From Posidonia oceanica (Eukaryota > Streptophyta > Magnoliopsida > Alismatales > Posidoniaceae), in contig JAZBRS010000049.1 in NCBI GenBank assembly GCA_037176725.1, positions 11,860,001-11,924,000 on the forward strand: a stretch of 64,000 bases of DNA, in the 5' to 3' direction. The notes under the pieces are model-generated. The model saw only the letters and a list, made by a program, of their open reading frames with translations, was not told the origin of the DNA and searched no databases. Position 1 is the first letter of the stretch, and each line of letters opens with the position of its first letter. A program made the position numbers and the translations under genes. Positions 1 to 10,930 of this stretch are shown here, piece after piece.

Positions 1-330
1 GGCATGCAACATGGATTCACAAAAAAAAAACAAGCAATAGCAAAGCATGGCAAAGCAAGGGCAAAGGCAAACAAAGCAGGGTGTTGAACGCTAGCTACTA
101 CCGCGTCCAATGTTGGACGCACCAGCTTGGGTGTCCAACACACTGAACATCCTCCTGGCCAAGAATCGTGGCCAAAACGAGCTGGACTCCTGGCTTGGGC
201 TTGGACCTTAAAAGGGTTAAAAAAATGCAAAAAGGCTTGGGTTATGGCTTTGGGGTTTAGGCCAGGGTTTTAGGTTTGGTTTTGGATAGAAATGGATTAG
301 TCTAAAAAAGTGCCATTCCAGAGTCCACAC
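1..330. other. Unassigned LTR-like sequence at the window edge
   Basis: No coding region can be supported here. Read on the minus strand, about 180-300 has the A- and C-rich 'aaacc/aaccc' texture seen just inside the Tat-type LTR starts elsewhere in this window. At about 100-155 a TGTTGGAC / GTCCAACA inverted pair is visible. Element A's second RNase H reading loses resemblance near 330-375, so a deletion or recombination junction probably lies there. The origin is uncertain. Confidence 0.3.
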
Positions 331-381
331 AACCCTGCAAGAGAAATTGCCAACTTCCGGGCTATCAGAATGGGTTGTCTA

Positions 382-790
382 CACACATATACTACTCTGT
401 CAAACTTCTTCAATAAAGCTCTGGCTAAATTGCGGTATTCCTGCAGCTTTGGTGAGAGGGTCTTGTATTTATTAAGGACTTGTCAGATGACGAGCTGTGA
501 GTCCCTAATTACTTTTAGCCTTCTTGCCCCTAGATCGAGAGCCATTCGTAGCCCTAGGATGAGTGCCTCATATTCTACAATATTATTACTTGCTGAGAAG
601 AGTAGCTGGGCCGCGGCATGGAGAACAACACCCTCTGGAGTGAGGAGTGTTGCCCCTATCCTGACGCCCTGCGAGTTAAGTGCTCCATCGAAATGGAGAG
701 TCCATTCTCTGACAAGTGGCATGACACTACTGATTGCCAGTATTTCCTCGTCTGGAAAATCTGTTGATACTGGCTGATATTCTGACATAG
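382..790 (-). pseudogene. Second (archaeal-type) RNase H domain of element A
   Basis: The domain begins near 710 with EWTLHFDGALN and continues through an EYEALILGLRMALDLGA segment to a DSQLV motif near 490. The acidic residues expected for an RNase H fold (D of FDGA, E of YEAL, D of DSQL) are visible. A TGA at 483-485 breaks the frame just after SQLVI. Reading continues to about 375 (LARALLKKFD) and then no longer resembles the family. This extra RNase H lies between the ordinary RNase H and the missing integrase, as in Tat elements. The host rather than the element may have supplied it long ago; that is general lineage knowledge, not visible here. Confidence 0.75.
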
Positions 791-2405
791 GTAGCCCGGC
801 AAGTTGATCCGTGATAGCCTGCCCCTTGACCGCCTTCTGAGTGACAAACTGCAGGTCAAATTCAGTGAGGAGCATTTGCCATCGTGCTAGCCTTTCGGAC
901 AGTGCAGGTTTCTCAAACATGTACTTGATAGGATCCATTTTGGCTACATAGCAGACTTTGTGTGCCAGAAAGTAGTGTCTGAGCTTTAGTGAGGCCCACA
1001 CCAAGGCTAGGCAGTGTCTCTCGATCTGGGAGTACTTCCTCTCGTACTCAATGAATGTTCTGCTGAGGTAATAAACCGCTTTCTCCTTCCTCCCAGCTTC
1101 ATCGTGTTGTGCTAGGACGACTCCCACTGAGTTATCAGTGACATCCAAGTAAAGTAACAATGACCTCTCGGGGACTAGAGCAGTCAATACTAGAGGTTTG
1201 AGGAGGTATAGCTTTAAATCATTGAAAGCCTTTTGACAGGTATGATCCCACTTGAACTCTGTACCACCTTTTAAAAGCTCATAGAATGGTCTACACTTCT
1301 CCGCATGTTGAGAGATGAATTTGCGGATAAACTGTAGTCTCCCTATGAGTCCTCTAAGTTCCTTGATATTCTTTGGTGACGGCATGGCCGTTATGGCTTT
1401 AGCCTTTGTGGGATCTACTTCTATGCCCCTTTTACTCACTATGAAGCCGAGTAGCTTTCCGACAGTGATCCCGAAGACACACTTCTTGGGGTTCATCTTG
1501 AGGTTGTACTAGTCTGCTCTCTGGAGTACTCTTTCCAGTGCTTCAAAGTGTCCCTCTCTTGCCTTCAATTTTACTAACAAGTCATCCACATAGCACTCCA
1601 TGCAATCATGCATCATGTCGTGAAAGATTGCCATCATAGCCCTTTGATAGGTGGCTCTAGCATTCTTTAGTCCGAACGGCATGACTACATAGCAATAGGT
1701 CCCCCATGGAGTGGTAAATGAGGTCTTCTCCTGATCTTCCTCTGCGAGTTTGATCTAGTTGTAACCGGAGAATCCATCCATGAATGAAAGCATTTCATGG
1801 CCTGCAGTGTTGTCTATGAGGATGTCTATATGTGGGAGAGGGAAATCATCTTTTGGGCATGCTTCATTGAGGTTTCTGTAGTCAATGCACACACGCACCT
1901 TGCCATCTTTCTTCATTACTAGAACTATGTTGGCAATCCACTCTGGATACACCACAACTCTGATGAACTTTGCCTTATGCAATTCGTCTATCACTTCTTT
2001 GACTTTTAAGGCAAGGTCTAGACGTAGACGCCGGAGCTTCTGCTTCGCTGTCTTTGTGCCTGGCTTGAGAAGGAGTCTGTGCTCCACTAGTAGTGATTCA
2101 AGCTCGGGCATTTCTCCGTAGGAGAAAGCCAGTACCTTCGCATACTTCTTGAGTAGCCTTGTCATTCTGGTTTGTTCATCTAAGTTGAGGGCAGAGCTTA
2201 TCCGAACTGGTTTTGGATCATCTTCAGTCCCCAAATTGATTTCTTCTGTTTCTTCAGTCGTAACCTTGGTCTGCTCATCATATTTCTTCATCATTTCTTC
2301 AAAGATGGCAGGGTCTACCGATTCTTCTTCATCTGGGTCTTCTTCTGTATCCACCAATTCGTAGACTTCATAGTTTCCAGTGTTTTTGCCAGTCATGTTC
2401 GACAC
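791..2405 (-). pseudogene. Reverse transcriptase and RNase H of element A
   Basis: An acidic linker (2405-2050) is followed by the RT fingers with KKDGKVRVCIDYRNLNEACP, the palm SFMDGFSGYN, and the catalytic YVDD at about 1590. The thumb follows (PKKCVFGI, GIEVDPTK), then an RNase H beginning near 1145 with DVTDNSVGVVLAQHD and reaching KGQAITDQLAG near 800. All of this is in one frame. Two TAG codons interrupt it, at 1755-1757 just after GYN and at about 1508-1510 before YNLKMNP. There is no large deletion, so this is a young or well-kept copy. It would make cDNA inside the particle if intact. The family assignment is firm; activity is not expected with these stops. Confidence 0.9.
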
Positions 2406-2483
2406 TTCTTCAACCAGGAAGATGGCGTGCGACGTGGCTAGCTCTTGTGGTAGTGCCGTGGTGTAATGACATACTTGGACTGT

Positions 2484-3300
2484 CTAGGTGACTGGCCCCT
2501 TCCTATTTTGATCTGTACGCTCAACAGAAGGATTAGATACTCTTTGTGAGGACATGGTGGCGGTTAGGCTGTCCGTGCCATGCCCTCGACTACTTTCCCC
2601 ATTATTATTAGCTAAACTAGGAAGTAAATTACTAGAAAGTAAATTGTGCGAAAATAAAATGCAGGAATTAAAAGTAGGAAGGAAATTATTTACATGGTTA
2701 GGGGGATTGCCCCTAGGTTTGCCTCCGTGGTGGAGGCGGCTTGCCATTGGGCGTTAGTCTGTGGCCCCAACCCCTTCTTGCTCAGAGGGGCAAGGCCGTA
2801 GATCACTGAAGAGGCTGGTGAGTTCACAGAGGGGGTCAGTGTCCTCTGTTTCAGCGTCTTTGGGGGAGATTCTGGAGAAGTCAATTGTTGAGATGTCTAG
2901 AGGCAGGGAAGTCTTTGGAGAAGAGGGGAGGACGATGCCAGGGACCTCTCTCAAGCAGGGGGAAGAGGTTGGTGCTTTTGTCTCGGGATCCGTTAGGATG
3001 TCGAGGATGATGGTGTTAGGAACTTCTTCAGAGCGGGGGAAAGAAGTTGGTGCTGCTGTTTTTGAGTTTACTAGGATGTCGGGAATTGTATCTGACTCTA
3101 GTTTGTCATGTATCTGCAACCCAACTGATATAAAATTGTTTGATAATGACCATGCCAAGGGCTTGCTCACACTTGAATGCCCGAGATACCCTAACCCTGT
3201 GCCATTGCGCTCTTTAAGGGTTCCAAGCGCATCTGTCATTCCTTGCTCTTAACGATCGAGTCCCTTCCTAGGGGTGTACCCTATTTGGAGAAGGATCTCC
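2484..3300 (-). pseudogene. Protease-RT linker of element A with G-patch-like motif
   Basis: Downstream of the second protease, the frame reads a glycine-containing stretch (GYTPRKGLDR, then GTGLGYLG) that resembles the G-patch found at this place in many plant Tat polyproteins. A low-complexity, Ser/Pro/Thr-rich linker follows. Stops are TAA at 3249-3251, TAA at 2754-2756 and TAG at 2484-2486. No enzymatic domain is visible in the linker after the G-patch. It probably separates the protease and RT moieties of the polyprotein. Confidence 0.6.
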
Positions 3301-4220
3301 CACGACCTCTTCATGTGATCCGGGAAGTGGTATTGGTCCATATCAATACTCCGATGGGTGAAAATCCATTTTACATTATTTACGGCCTCGGCTGTAGAGT
3401 CCCTAATTGATGGTGCCATTGTGGTGGTTGGGATTGTTACTAAATGCGCCTCTGCTTCTATTGGCTCATCTCCCAGCACCTTGATTATCTTCCCTTGGTG
3501 AGGGAATTTCATGCACTGATGACGTGGGGAGGTGACCGCCTTGATTTCCTCAATCCATTGGCGCCTTAGAATGAGTCGATATGAGATTGATGCATCAACT
3601 ACTATTAATTCTGTATTTGTTTGAAGGGGGCCAATGGTGACTCCGACGGTGATTTTCCCCAGAGCCATTTTCTTATTGTTATCAAACCCTAATACAGTTA
3701 GAGCTACCGGGCATAATTGAGATTTTGTTAGCCTGATCAACTGTAGGGTATCCAGGGAACATACATTCAGGGTTGCCCCTGTGTCTACTAGTACACCACA
3801 GAGTTTGTAATTATTTATCACAATAGTAACACTTAGAGGCAAAGTCCTCCTTTCAAGAGGGGCCAAATCAAAGTCAGTGAAAAATAACATAGGCTCTATG
3901 AATACAGCAGCTGCAACGGTCGCCAAAGTTTCAGCAGGTATGTCTTCTGGTACCTGAGCTTTCTTCAGCACCTCCATCAGAATGTCTCGGTGTTTTTCTG
4001 AGGCTTTGATTAGCTCATAGACCGAGATCTTTGCCTGTGTTTTCTTGAGCTGCTCTAAGACATCAAACTCGCCCTCTATTCTTCTGGGAATTTGGAATTC
4101 TTGGCGAGGTAGAGATGTGGCTCGCTCTACATTGGGCGGAGGCGGCGCAACCTGATTGGAAATTCGCCCCATTCTAGTGATGGGGGCTTGTTGAGCCTGA
4201 TGATGCCCTCCTCCAGCCAT
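3300..4220 (-). pseudogene. Retropepsin-like protease 2 of element A
   Basis: The aspartic protease active-site triad is intact as VDTGAT (about 3780). It is followed by a conserved block with LGKITVGVTIGPLQT, and then the family's 'LILxRxW' element as LILRRQW near 3570. A helical segment before it (YELIKASEKHRDILMEVLKKA) matches the segment preceding the single protease of element B, so this copy corresponds to the usual Tat protease. The role would be polyprotein cleavage. It directly follows another protease-like domain, which is unusual; see findings. Confidence 0.8.
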
Positions 4221-4325
4221 AGTAGATTTAAGCAGTGACGTGGGCCTTCTAAGCAGGGACTGCCCTTGATTTACAGGCAGAAGAAATGAGTTCGGCTATG
4301 CAAGTCTTTGGATCCGAGCATATCC

Positions 4326-5072
4326 CTAGGTGACCTGACTGCCTGCGAGATGCTGAAATCCCTGAATGCTTGTGGCCTCATCGTCCCAACTGTCTATCCA
4401 GTCGCCTATCGACCGTGTGCCACTTTTATATGGCAGTGGTTCTTGGAATTCATTGGGGTATGGCATCCAGATCATTGCCAGGTTTGTCTCATGATCTACT
4501 TTGACGGTGATCACTTCCCCATCGAACTTGAATTTGATACTCTGATGTGTTGGGAATGCAATGGTGCAAATCTCTGCCAGCCAGGATCTTCCCAGGATCA
4601 GTGGTTCTGACAAATCATGCTCCATCACCACGACACTGGTAACGCTAGTGAGGGGGCCAATGGTGATTTCTAGCTAAACAGTCCCTAGTGCTTCTGTTCG
4701 GCTGTTGTCATAGCCCTGGCAAAGGACGCTTCGTCTAGTAATTTCCTCTTCCTCGATGTCCAAGTAGTCAAGAGTGGTTAATGAACACGCACTCCGACTG
4801 GCCCTAGTGTCCACAAGTGTGCTGGGAAGTGGATAGCTGTTGATGTCCATAGTGACAATTAAAGGACGTAGGCATTCTTCTAGAGCTGGTAGTTCTGAGT
4901 CCCTGAAGACTATATTCCTTTGCTTAAATCCCGCGATGATTTCCCGAGACAGCACAAAGGGATCTGCCTCATTGTCAAGTTCCTGTGGTTGTCCCCCTCC
5001 TGGAAGGAAGTTGAGGTGTCTGAGGAGTGCAAGGTCATTAGCATTGTCTTCTTCGTCTTGTGTGTCCCCCAT
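4326..5072 (-). pseudogene. Retropepsin-like protease 1 of element A (extra copy)
   Basis: This second protease-like domain precedes the canonical one. It has the fold signature: a STLVDTRAS segment in the active-site position (near 4810), an IGP loop, and LILGRSWLAE near 4590 with the following HQSIKFKFDGE. The active-site Gly is Arg (DTR instead of DTG), so catalysis is doubtful. A TAG interrupts it near 4674 and another ends it near 4326. The two domains share the order of all landmarks, so tandem duplication followed by divergence is the simplest reading. A structural, non-catalytic role is possible but is inference. Confidence 0.7.
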
Positions 5073-5096
5073 CTGGAATTCCCACTCTATGGACCC

Positions 5097-6334
5097 CTAT
5101 TCGGAGCGCATTTCTTGAACATCTGGCTCGTTGCTTTCTGCAACTGAAGAGACTAGCTCCAGATTCGATTCCAGAAGATGAATGGTCACTGGCTCAAACT
5201 CAGCCTCTAATGGACTGTCCCTCACTTCCAGATGTGCTACTGGATGGTTGGGCAAGGGATTCTGATGTATCTGTAGTTTGTGCTGTCCTGCCCGGACCTC
5301 CCTTAGTCTATCCCTGAGGGCTGGCCACATTATCTCCCCCTTATCATTTAGATCATAAATTTTTTCCTTCAACATAAAACATTCCTCGAGGGTATGCCCA
5401 TTCTTCTGATGGTAAGCGCAGTATTTGGACATGTTTGTGTTGGGAGCATTGGGCTTTGGAATCGGGAGCTGCAAATCCCCACTTTCGACTAGCATCTTGA
5501 AAATGTCTGGGAGTGCTTCAGGAAGTGGTGGATAGTTTTGCCTTCTTGGCCCCCTATGTACCTGTGGTGGAGGAACATTGTTGTAGCTCCTCTACCCCTG
5601 TCGTGGTCCTCTGTACTGATTATTTGCTTGCCCCTGTTGGGCATTCATAGGGAAATTCGGGTGTTGGGGTTGGAACTACTGAGGTGGCTACCTCTGTGGT
5701 TCTGCTTGTTGGAACTGCTGAGGTGGCTGAAAATGCTAGCCCTTCCATCCCCTCTGGTTCTACTGCGTGGATAGCTGTGCCATGCTTCCTGTGACACCCT
5801 CCACCGTCTGTCCTGCAGTCTTTTTTCTATTCTTCCCCTCGAGCTCTAGGAATGGAAACTCTTCCCTGTTGCACATGACCTTTACGGCCAGCTCGTATAA
5901 CTGTGGGTAGGTATGGAAGTCACCCACCAATAGTCCAACCCTGAGCATCCCCATGGTGTTTCTGGCTATGATTTCCACGGCTTGACCTTTAGGTATGTAG
6001 CATTCTGACAGAGTGGCCATATCCCTCCATCTGCTTGCGAAGGTAATGAAGTCTTCATTGGGTCTCATCCTCTCAGCAGTGAGGTCGCCCGCAGTGGGTT
6101 TGTGTGGCACTCAGTGACTGTATTGATTCAGGAACTTTCCTTCAACTATCCTGAAGTCCTGGAGGTCAGAGGTGGTAAGGTGTCAAACCATTTTAGAGCT
6201 TCTCCCTCAAGTGTCTTGAAGAAGAGATACACAATGAGCCCTGTATCATAGCGGTACGGCAGAGTATCCATGGTAAAAGCAGCAAGATGATTTCTGGGAT
6301 CCTCTGTTCCGTCGTACCTCCTCATCTTCAGCAT
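5097..6334 (-). pseudogene. Gag core and knuckle of element A
   Basis: The gag core has the RRYDGTEDPRNHL start, GEALKWFDTLPP, and NEDFITFASRWRDMA segments typical of retrotransposon gag proteins. A Gln/Pro-rich stretch with at least five TAG codons follows (5500-5765). Near 5415 comes a CX2HX4HX4C motif (CAYHQKNGHTLEEC), the Tat-type replacement for the usual zinc knuckle, expected to bind element RNA. A frame change near 6140 separates 6146-6334 from the rest. Gag forms the cytoplasmic particle. Confidence 0.8.
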
Positions 6335-6471
6335 TTTAAACCCTGGGGAAGGGTGAAGTGAGGGAACTTGGAGGTGTCATAGCCTATCTGTGCTTTTGAT
6401 GTGACCCCGGCCTCTGCTAATGCTTTAGCAATCATTCTTTTGAGGTCCGATCCTGGCGCAGCATGTGGCTC

Positions 6472-7206
6472 CTAGCTTGGGTGCCCATGTGTTTGGTGAA
6501 ATGGTGATAGTAATGTGTTATGTGGTGGAGGGAAGAGTGAAGATTGGGGTGGAGTATGATAGTATTGCATGTTAATGGGAGATTGTGGTGAGTGTGATGT
6601 TCCGGGATATGATGTTCCGGGATATTGCGAGAAGTAATGGGTTGTGTATGGTGGGGTTGGATGGATGGAAGGGTAAGTGGGTGTTGTATGGTATTGTGGG
6701 AATGGACCTTGGGTAGGGAAGTTTATAGTGGGGTTTGGTGTGGTATGTGTGCAAGTTGGTGTGGTGAATGAGCCGTAGTGGTAGTTCGGGAAGTAGTGTC
6801 CTTGGACGGTTGAAGTTTGTGGGTCTTTATATGAAAGGTGTTGCCTAGCCAGGGATTGCCGAACCTCGTCGGTCTCTTCTTCAGTTGGATAAGAAGCAGT
6901 CACAACGAGAGGTACAACAAAGGAAGTCACTTCGGGATATGTAAGCTCAGGCAGGGTGTTCCATGTCTGAGAGTGATTTGCCCCTCTTCCTTCTTCATAT
7001 GATGAACTCTTGTTGAGTTCTAGATCAGTGTTGTAGTTGAAGGGGATGGAGGCATGTGAGAACTTTCGCCGGCCTGCCGCGTGTGAGAAACCAGGGGTTC
7101 CCGGATCTTCTGTCTGTGAAGTTGAAGCTTTAGGGAAGAACCCATTCGGGCCCGTGCCTGGTTGTTTCATGGAGGTAGAGGCGGAAGATATGCCATTGCG
7201 CTCCAT
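6472..7206 (-). pseudogene. Gag N-terminal region of element A
   Basis: The ORF opens with ATG at 7204-7206, directly after the leader. Its 244 residues are low-complexity: Ser/Thr/Pro/His/Tyr-rich with many TTPT and YP repeats and no recognisable domain. It ends at a TAG (6472-6474), after which readable sequence continues (about 6470-6360) in the same frame towards the gag core; a frame change occurs near 6350. The chosen start is the first ATG after the leader with a long open frame. The function is assumed to be the gag amino-terminus. Confidence 0.6.
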
Positions 7207-8574
7207 TATAAGATTGTTCTTTAAACTATTACAGAGAACTTGAAAAGGAAATTACAGACTCAATTACACTATTTAATGCAGACTCGAATAAGTAAAATAG
7301 AATAAAAGAAGCAATTGTTGTTCTAATGCTAAATACAACCTGTAGATGATGAGAACTAAATTCCTGCAGGCAAGGCACACTGGAACGTTCTACCCTGCTG
7401 TCGCCTGTCAGTCAAGCGACCAAACAAGTCACCGGTTTAAATGACAGCTGAGTGAGGCGCCTTCAGAATAGGCGGCTCTGTCCCTATTCTTCCAGCAGCC
7501 AAGGCCTGTTCTGGACAGACCGCACAACAAATAGGAAAAAAGGGATGCAGTTTTCAAACAGATCGTAGCTTTTTATCTGTTCAAGTGATTAATTAATCGG
7601 TTAGTTAAACCTGCGTGCTCACAAGGAATGGGATTCTAAGTCGTAAGTAACAACTGTGTGAGTCACTCATAGGATTTTGGCTTTCTTTTGGGTACCACTC
7701 CTTAACCATCTTTAGGGTCCACCAAGAGGGTCTAGGCAGCAGGTTTGTCTCTCTAAAGAGGAGCTCACCACCTAGGATTCTGTCCTTAAGCTCGGATCTT
7801 AACAAACCATGAAGCAGTAAATAAACGACAAATATCAGAGTATGAAGTATCTACTAAGGATTATTATTGACTTAGAGAGAAGGAGTCAATAATAAAACCT
7901 TAGAGCACCTTGAGTTCTCACTCTAACTATAGCAATCAAACACAGAAAATGGGAGAGTGACTTGCACTGGCCCGGTTCACTCGATCTGATTGTTCTAGTT
8001 AGAGAAAGATTCCCTCGAGGAACTTTATCTCTAATATCAAGAAAATAGTTTCCAACCTAATGGTGGACGCAAACAAGCCTAAAAATTGTTAAAAAAACTT
8101 TTAAAAAAATGCAGTGAATAGGATTTAATCAGGTTTTTTAAGCAACTGCAGATCTAAAAAAAATGACAGAGGTTACTAAAAAAAATAAATGATCTGCACA
8201 GAAATAACATGCAGTCGCCTGTAATGGGTGCGCCTGGAGTAGTCACCGCAATGAACTGCAACTTGCTCAGGCGCCTGATTACTGAGCAGCTGGAAACCGA
8301 AGTTTTCTGTTTTTCAGAACAGTAGTAACCCGACCCTCTACGACTATAGACAGGAGGTTGTCGTTGCCTCAGAGTGCTAACGAGACCTCTTGCCTTAAGC
8401 CAAGATGGCTGGGTTAGAAAAACAGTTCTAATGTCATAAAACTCTATGGGGTTTAGGAGTTGTGAAAACCTAGGCGCATGGCCTCCTAAACCGAAAACAA
8501 GCTACTAGATCTAAAGAAGTAAATGAAGGAAGGAAGGAAAAACTCACGTAACATAGAGAGTTGGCTAAAGCCTG
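7207..8574 (-). other. Leader (5' untranslated region) of element A
   Basis: No ORF of substance lies between the primer site and gag. The leader holds two clusters of the 21-bp GTCGCC-N9-GGCGAC-like module: units starting at 7400, 7428 and 7456, and at 8214, 8242 and 8270, each cluster with exact 28-bp spacing. The unit arms are partly degenerate. The packaging signal of the element should also lie here, but I cannot identify it. Confidence 0.6.
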
Positions 8575-8591
8575 TCCCACCGTGATCGCCA
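8575..8591 (-). promoter_or_regulatory. Primer binding site of element A (tRNA-Arg-like)
   Basis: Read on the minus strand, TGGCGATCACGGTGGGA lies four bases inside the LTR end. It resembles the complement of the 3' end of a plant tRNA-Arg (about 15 of 17 bases by memory of that tRNA). tRNA-Arg priming is known for Ogre/Tat elements. This fixes the LTR boundary. Confidence 0.65.
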
Positions 8592-8595
8592 CTTC

Positions 8596-10166
8596 TGTGG
8601 ATGTGGATTTTGAGGGTGTGTAGATGAAGATGACGATGCTTCCACAACGTTGTCAACTTATTGTGATCACCACTTATCAATGGGCGGACAAGGCACCTGG
8701 GGAGATGATGATGATGTGGGTAGTAGGCTCACTAGATCGACGGCAGGATGTCGTCTAGCGGCTTCCTCGTGTTATGTAAGCATATTCCTTTCCTTCAAAA
8801 AAACAAGTAACAGAAGATCTGGATGAGTTCGTGTGTAGTAAATCGATCAAATAAGCATGAAACAAAGAAGGTAATTGTAACTAATACTAACCGGGGATTG
8901 TTCCTCGCATGCATATGCCATGAATCTAATCTAAAGAATGCAATAATGAAAATAAAGAGAATGAAAGACGATACTCCCTTCACCCTCGTGCTGTATGCAG
9001 TGGGATGAGGAAGAGGAGGCACGGTTGGAGCTCTAGGTATGCATGGGATCTCTGAATTGAAGGTGGAGGCTAGGGTTTCTCTTAGAAGATGGCTATCTCT
9101 CTCTCTTAAAACCCTAAAAATCTCCTTAAACCCTAAAAATTGGCCTCCTCTAATGAATTCGCCTCCCCCCAGGCACTGACTCATGGGGCCTTTTTATAGG
9201 TTTGTGGGACACGGGTGGCTTAGACCTAGGAAGGTTCTAGAAGCTTCTAGAAGAAAACTGATATTTATTGCTAGTTGCCGCATAGGGGGCGACCGGCACA
9301 AGTATCTCCTGAAAAGATCATGGAAATGATGGGGAAACTCCACATGACCAGGTCAGCGGAGTCCACATCTGCTAGTCGCCTGTAACATAGGCGCCTAGCT
9401 GTAGCACCATTCCAGGCTAAATAAAAGATTTGTTTCTGATTTTTAGGAGATAAATCTTAGATTTGCTTTTGATTTTTAGGAGATAAATCTTAGATTGAAA
9501 AACATGTTAAAAGATCTAGATCTTAATTTGGAAGCCACCTAGGATTTTCTAGATTATTCCTTAATTGATTATATGATTTTTTGTGTTATATCATATATTA
9601 AATATTTGAAGATCATGGAAATATCGATAATTTACAGAAAAAGTGTTATAATAATTTATAAAGTCCCCATATATTATATTAATGTTCAGGATATTAATTA
9701 TCAAGCTAGAGAGAGAGGCAAGTTGCTAGTCGCCTGTCTCAGAGGCGCCTACACATTCCAGTCGCCCCTCTGAAAGGCGCCTGGATGTGTCGCCGCTCTG
9801 CGAGGCAACTAGCTAGTTCTTTTGCATTTTTAACCCTGTCTTTTAAGTTAATCCAGAGAAACATGATAAAAGCCCGAAAAACTTCAGAAATCTCATGAAA
9901 TCGTAAAAACATATTCTTTAACTCAAATATGCCACTGATCTGAGTAGGAATAAAGGGTACTCGAGGTACTCAGACTTGCCACGAGTCTGAGTGCGTTAAC
10001 TATACCACAGCTAACAACCTTGAGTCAAGTAAAATCAAGCGATGCTTTAAACAAATCACGGAAAATCTGGAAAATGTGTTATTAAGCCTTAGTTGTGTGA
10101 TATGGGGCGCCTAGCTGGTTCCTATCCTCTAAGAACTCTCAGAAATGCGAAAACGGGATATCTACA
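8596..10166 (-). mobile_element. 5' LTR of element A
   Basis: On the minus strand the LTR starts TGTAGATATCC and ends CCACA, giving TGT...ACA ends and a length of about 1.57 kb. It aligns well with the LTR of element D (58353-59787), including the start, the 'ctagatcgacgg...tcgtctagcgg' block and the end. It carries a TATA box and five units of the 21-bp GTCGCC module (9274, 9375, 9729, 9761, 9789). The body of the element is to the left. Confidence 0.8.
9191..9200 (-). promoter_or_regulatory. TATA box in LTR of element A
   Basis: On the minus strand this reads CCTATAAAAA. It lies about 970 bp inside the LTR, in the position expected for the U3/R boundary. The equivalent in element D's LTR is at 58891-58900. 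Confidence 0.55.
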
Positions 10167-10930
10167 GTGTGTTGCTTGCTTGCCATGTTCGGGTGATTTT
10201 CTTCCCCTCTTGCACTAAACCTAAGGACAATTAGAGACTAATTGCTTCCCCCATGGTTAACTAAAAATGGCAAGTAAAAATCAATTCTAGGTACAACTAG
10301 AGACCTCAACACACCTGCATCCCCTTTGAGTTAATAAAATATGCAAGATAAAAAACTTTAATCATATTTGCATGAATGAGCATATAAGGCATGCATATTC
10401 TCTTTTCTGAGTCCACCTACCAGTTTGAGAAGGATAGTCCCAGCCTCTTGTTCCAGTGCTTTGGCGTGGCCCAAGTCAGCCGGTCTATCCCCCCTTATCA
10501 GGGGCCGTGTCAGTACTAGTGGAGGGTAACACCCAGGCTTTGGCAGGGTCGAGGCCACCAACGCACCACCCTGTTACTGCCTGAGCTTTGGCCAGGATTT
10601 AGACGGGGACCTACCTTTTTTCTAGCCTGAGTCGATGACCTGTACACCTGTGAGTGTTCAAAGTAGACCACCTACTAGGACACACTAGATTGGTGAGAGA
10701 GAGCATGCTAGAGAGCATACATTTGCATGAATGCCATTCATACCAGAATTAAATTCATTTGCATTTTACTTTCGGGTTTTAATGCCTATTTTTGTTTATG
10801 TTGTGTCTCATCGTAGAGAGGTCAGTGAACAAGTTTCCTAGCTGGAGCCTGAGTTTCTTTCTCTTACTGACACCCCTGTTGCGACACCTGTTCCCGGCTA
10901 TCCTCTTCCGAGCTATCTGCCTTCGCGACG
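10167..10930 (+). other. Non-coding stretch upstream of element B gag, shared with 49790-50160
   Basis: No gene is seen. About 10270-10640 is matched in inverted orientation by 50160-49790 inside the CACTA element, with long clear agreement (for example the shared 'cacacctgcatcccct' and 'tttggccagg' blocks). It is probably an LTR or leader of an old Tat-type element. Whether it belongs to element B or to an older element into which A inserted cannot be decided. Confidence 0.5.

Larger units (their letters stand above)
330..10166 (-). mobile_element. Element A: Tat-lineage Ty3/gypsy LTR retrotransposon, 3' part missing
   Basis: Reading from right to left, the order is 5' LTR, primer site, leader, gag, two protease domains, RT, RNase H and a second RNase H. 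Two RNase H domains in series are the hallmark of the Tat/Ogre lineage. From about 6110 to 483 the whole gag-pol is in one frame, interrupted only by stop codons (mostly TAG); two frame changes lie near 6350 and 6140. Integrase and 3' LTR are absent. The element is therefore dead but still close to its coding state. Confidence 0.85.
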
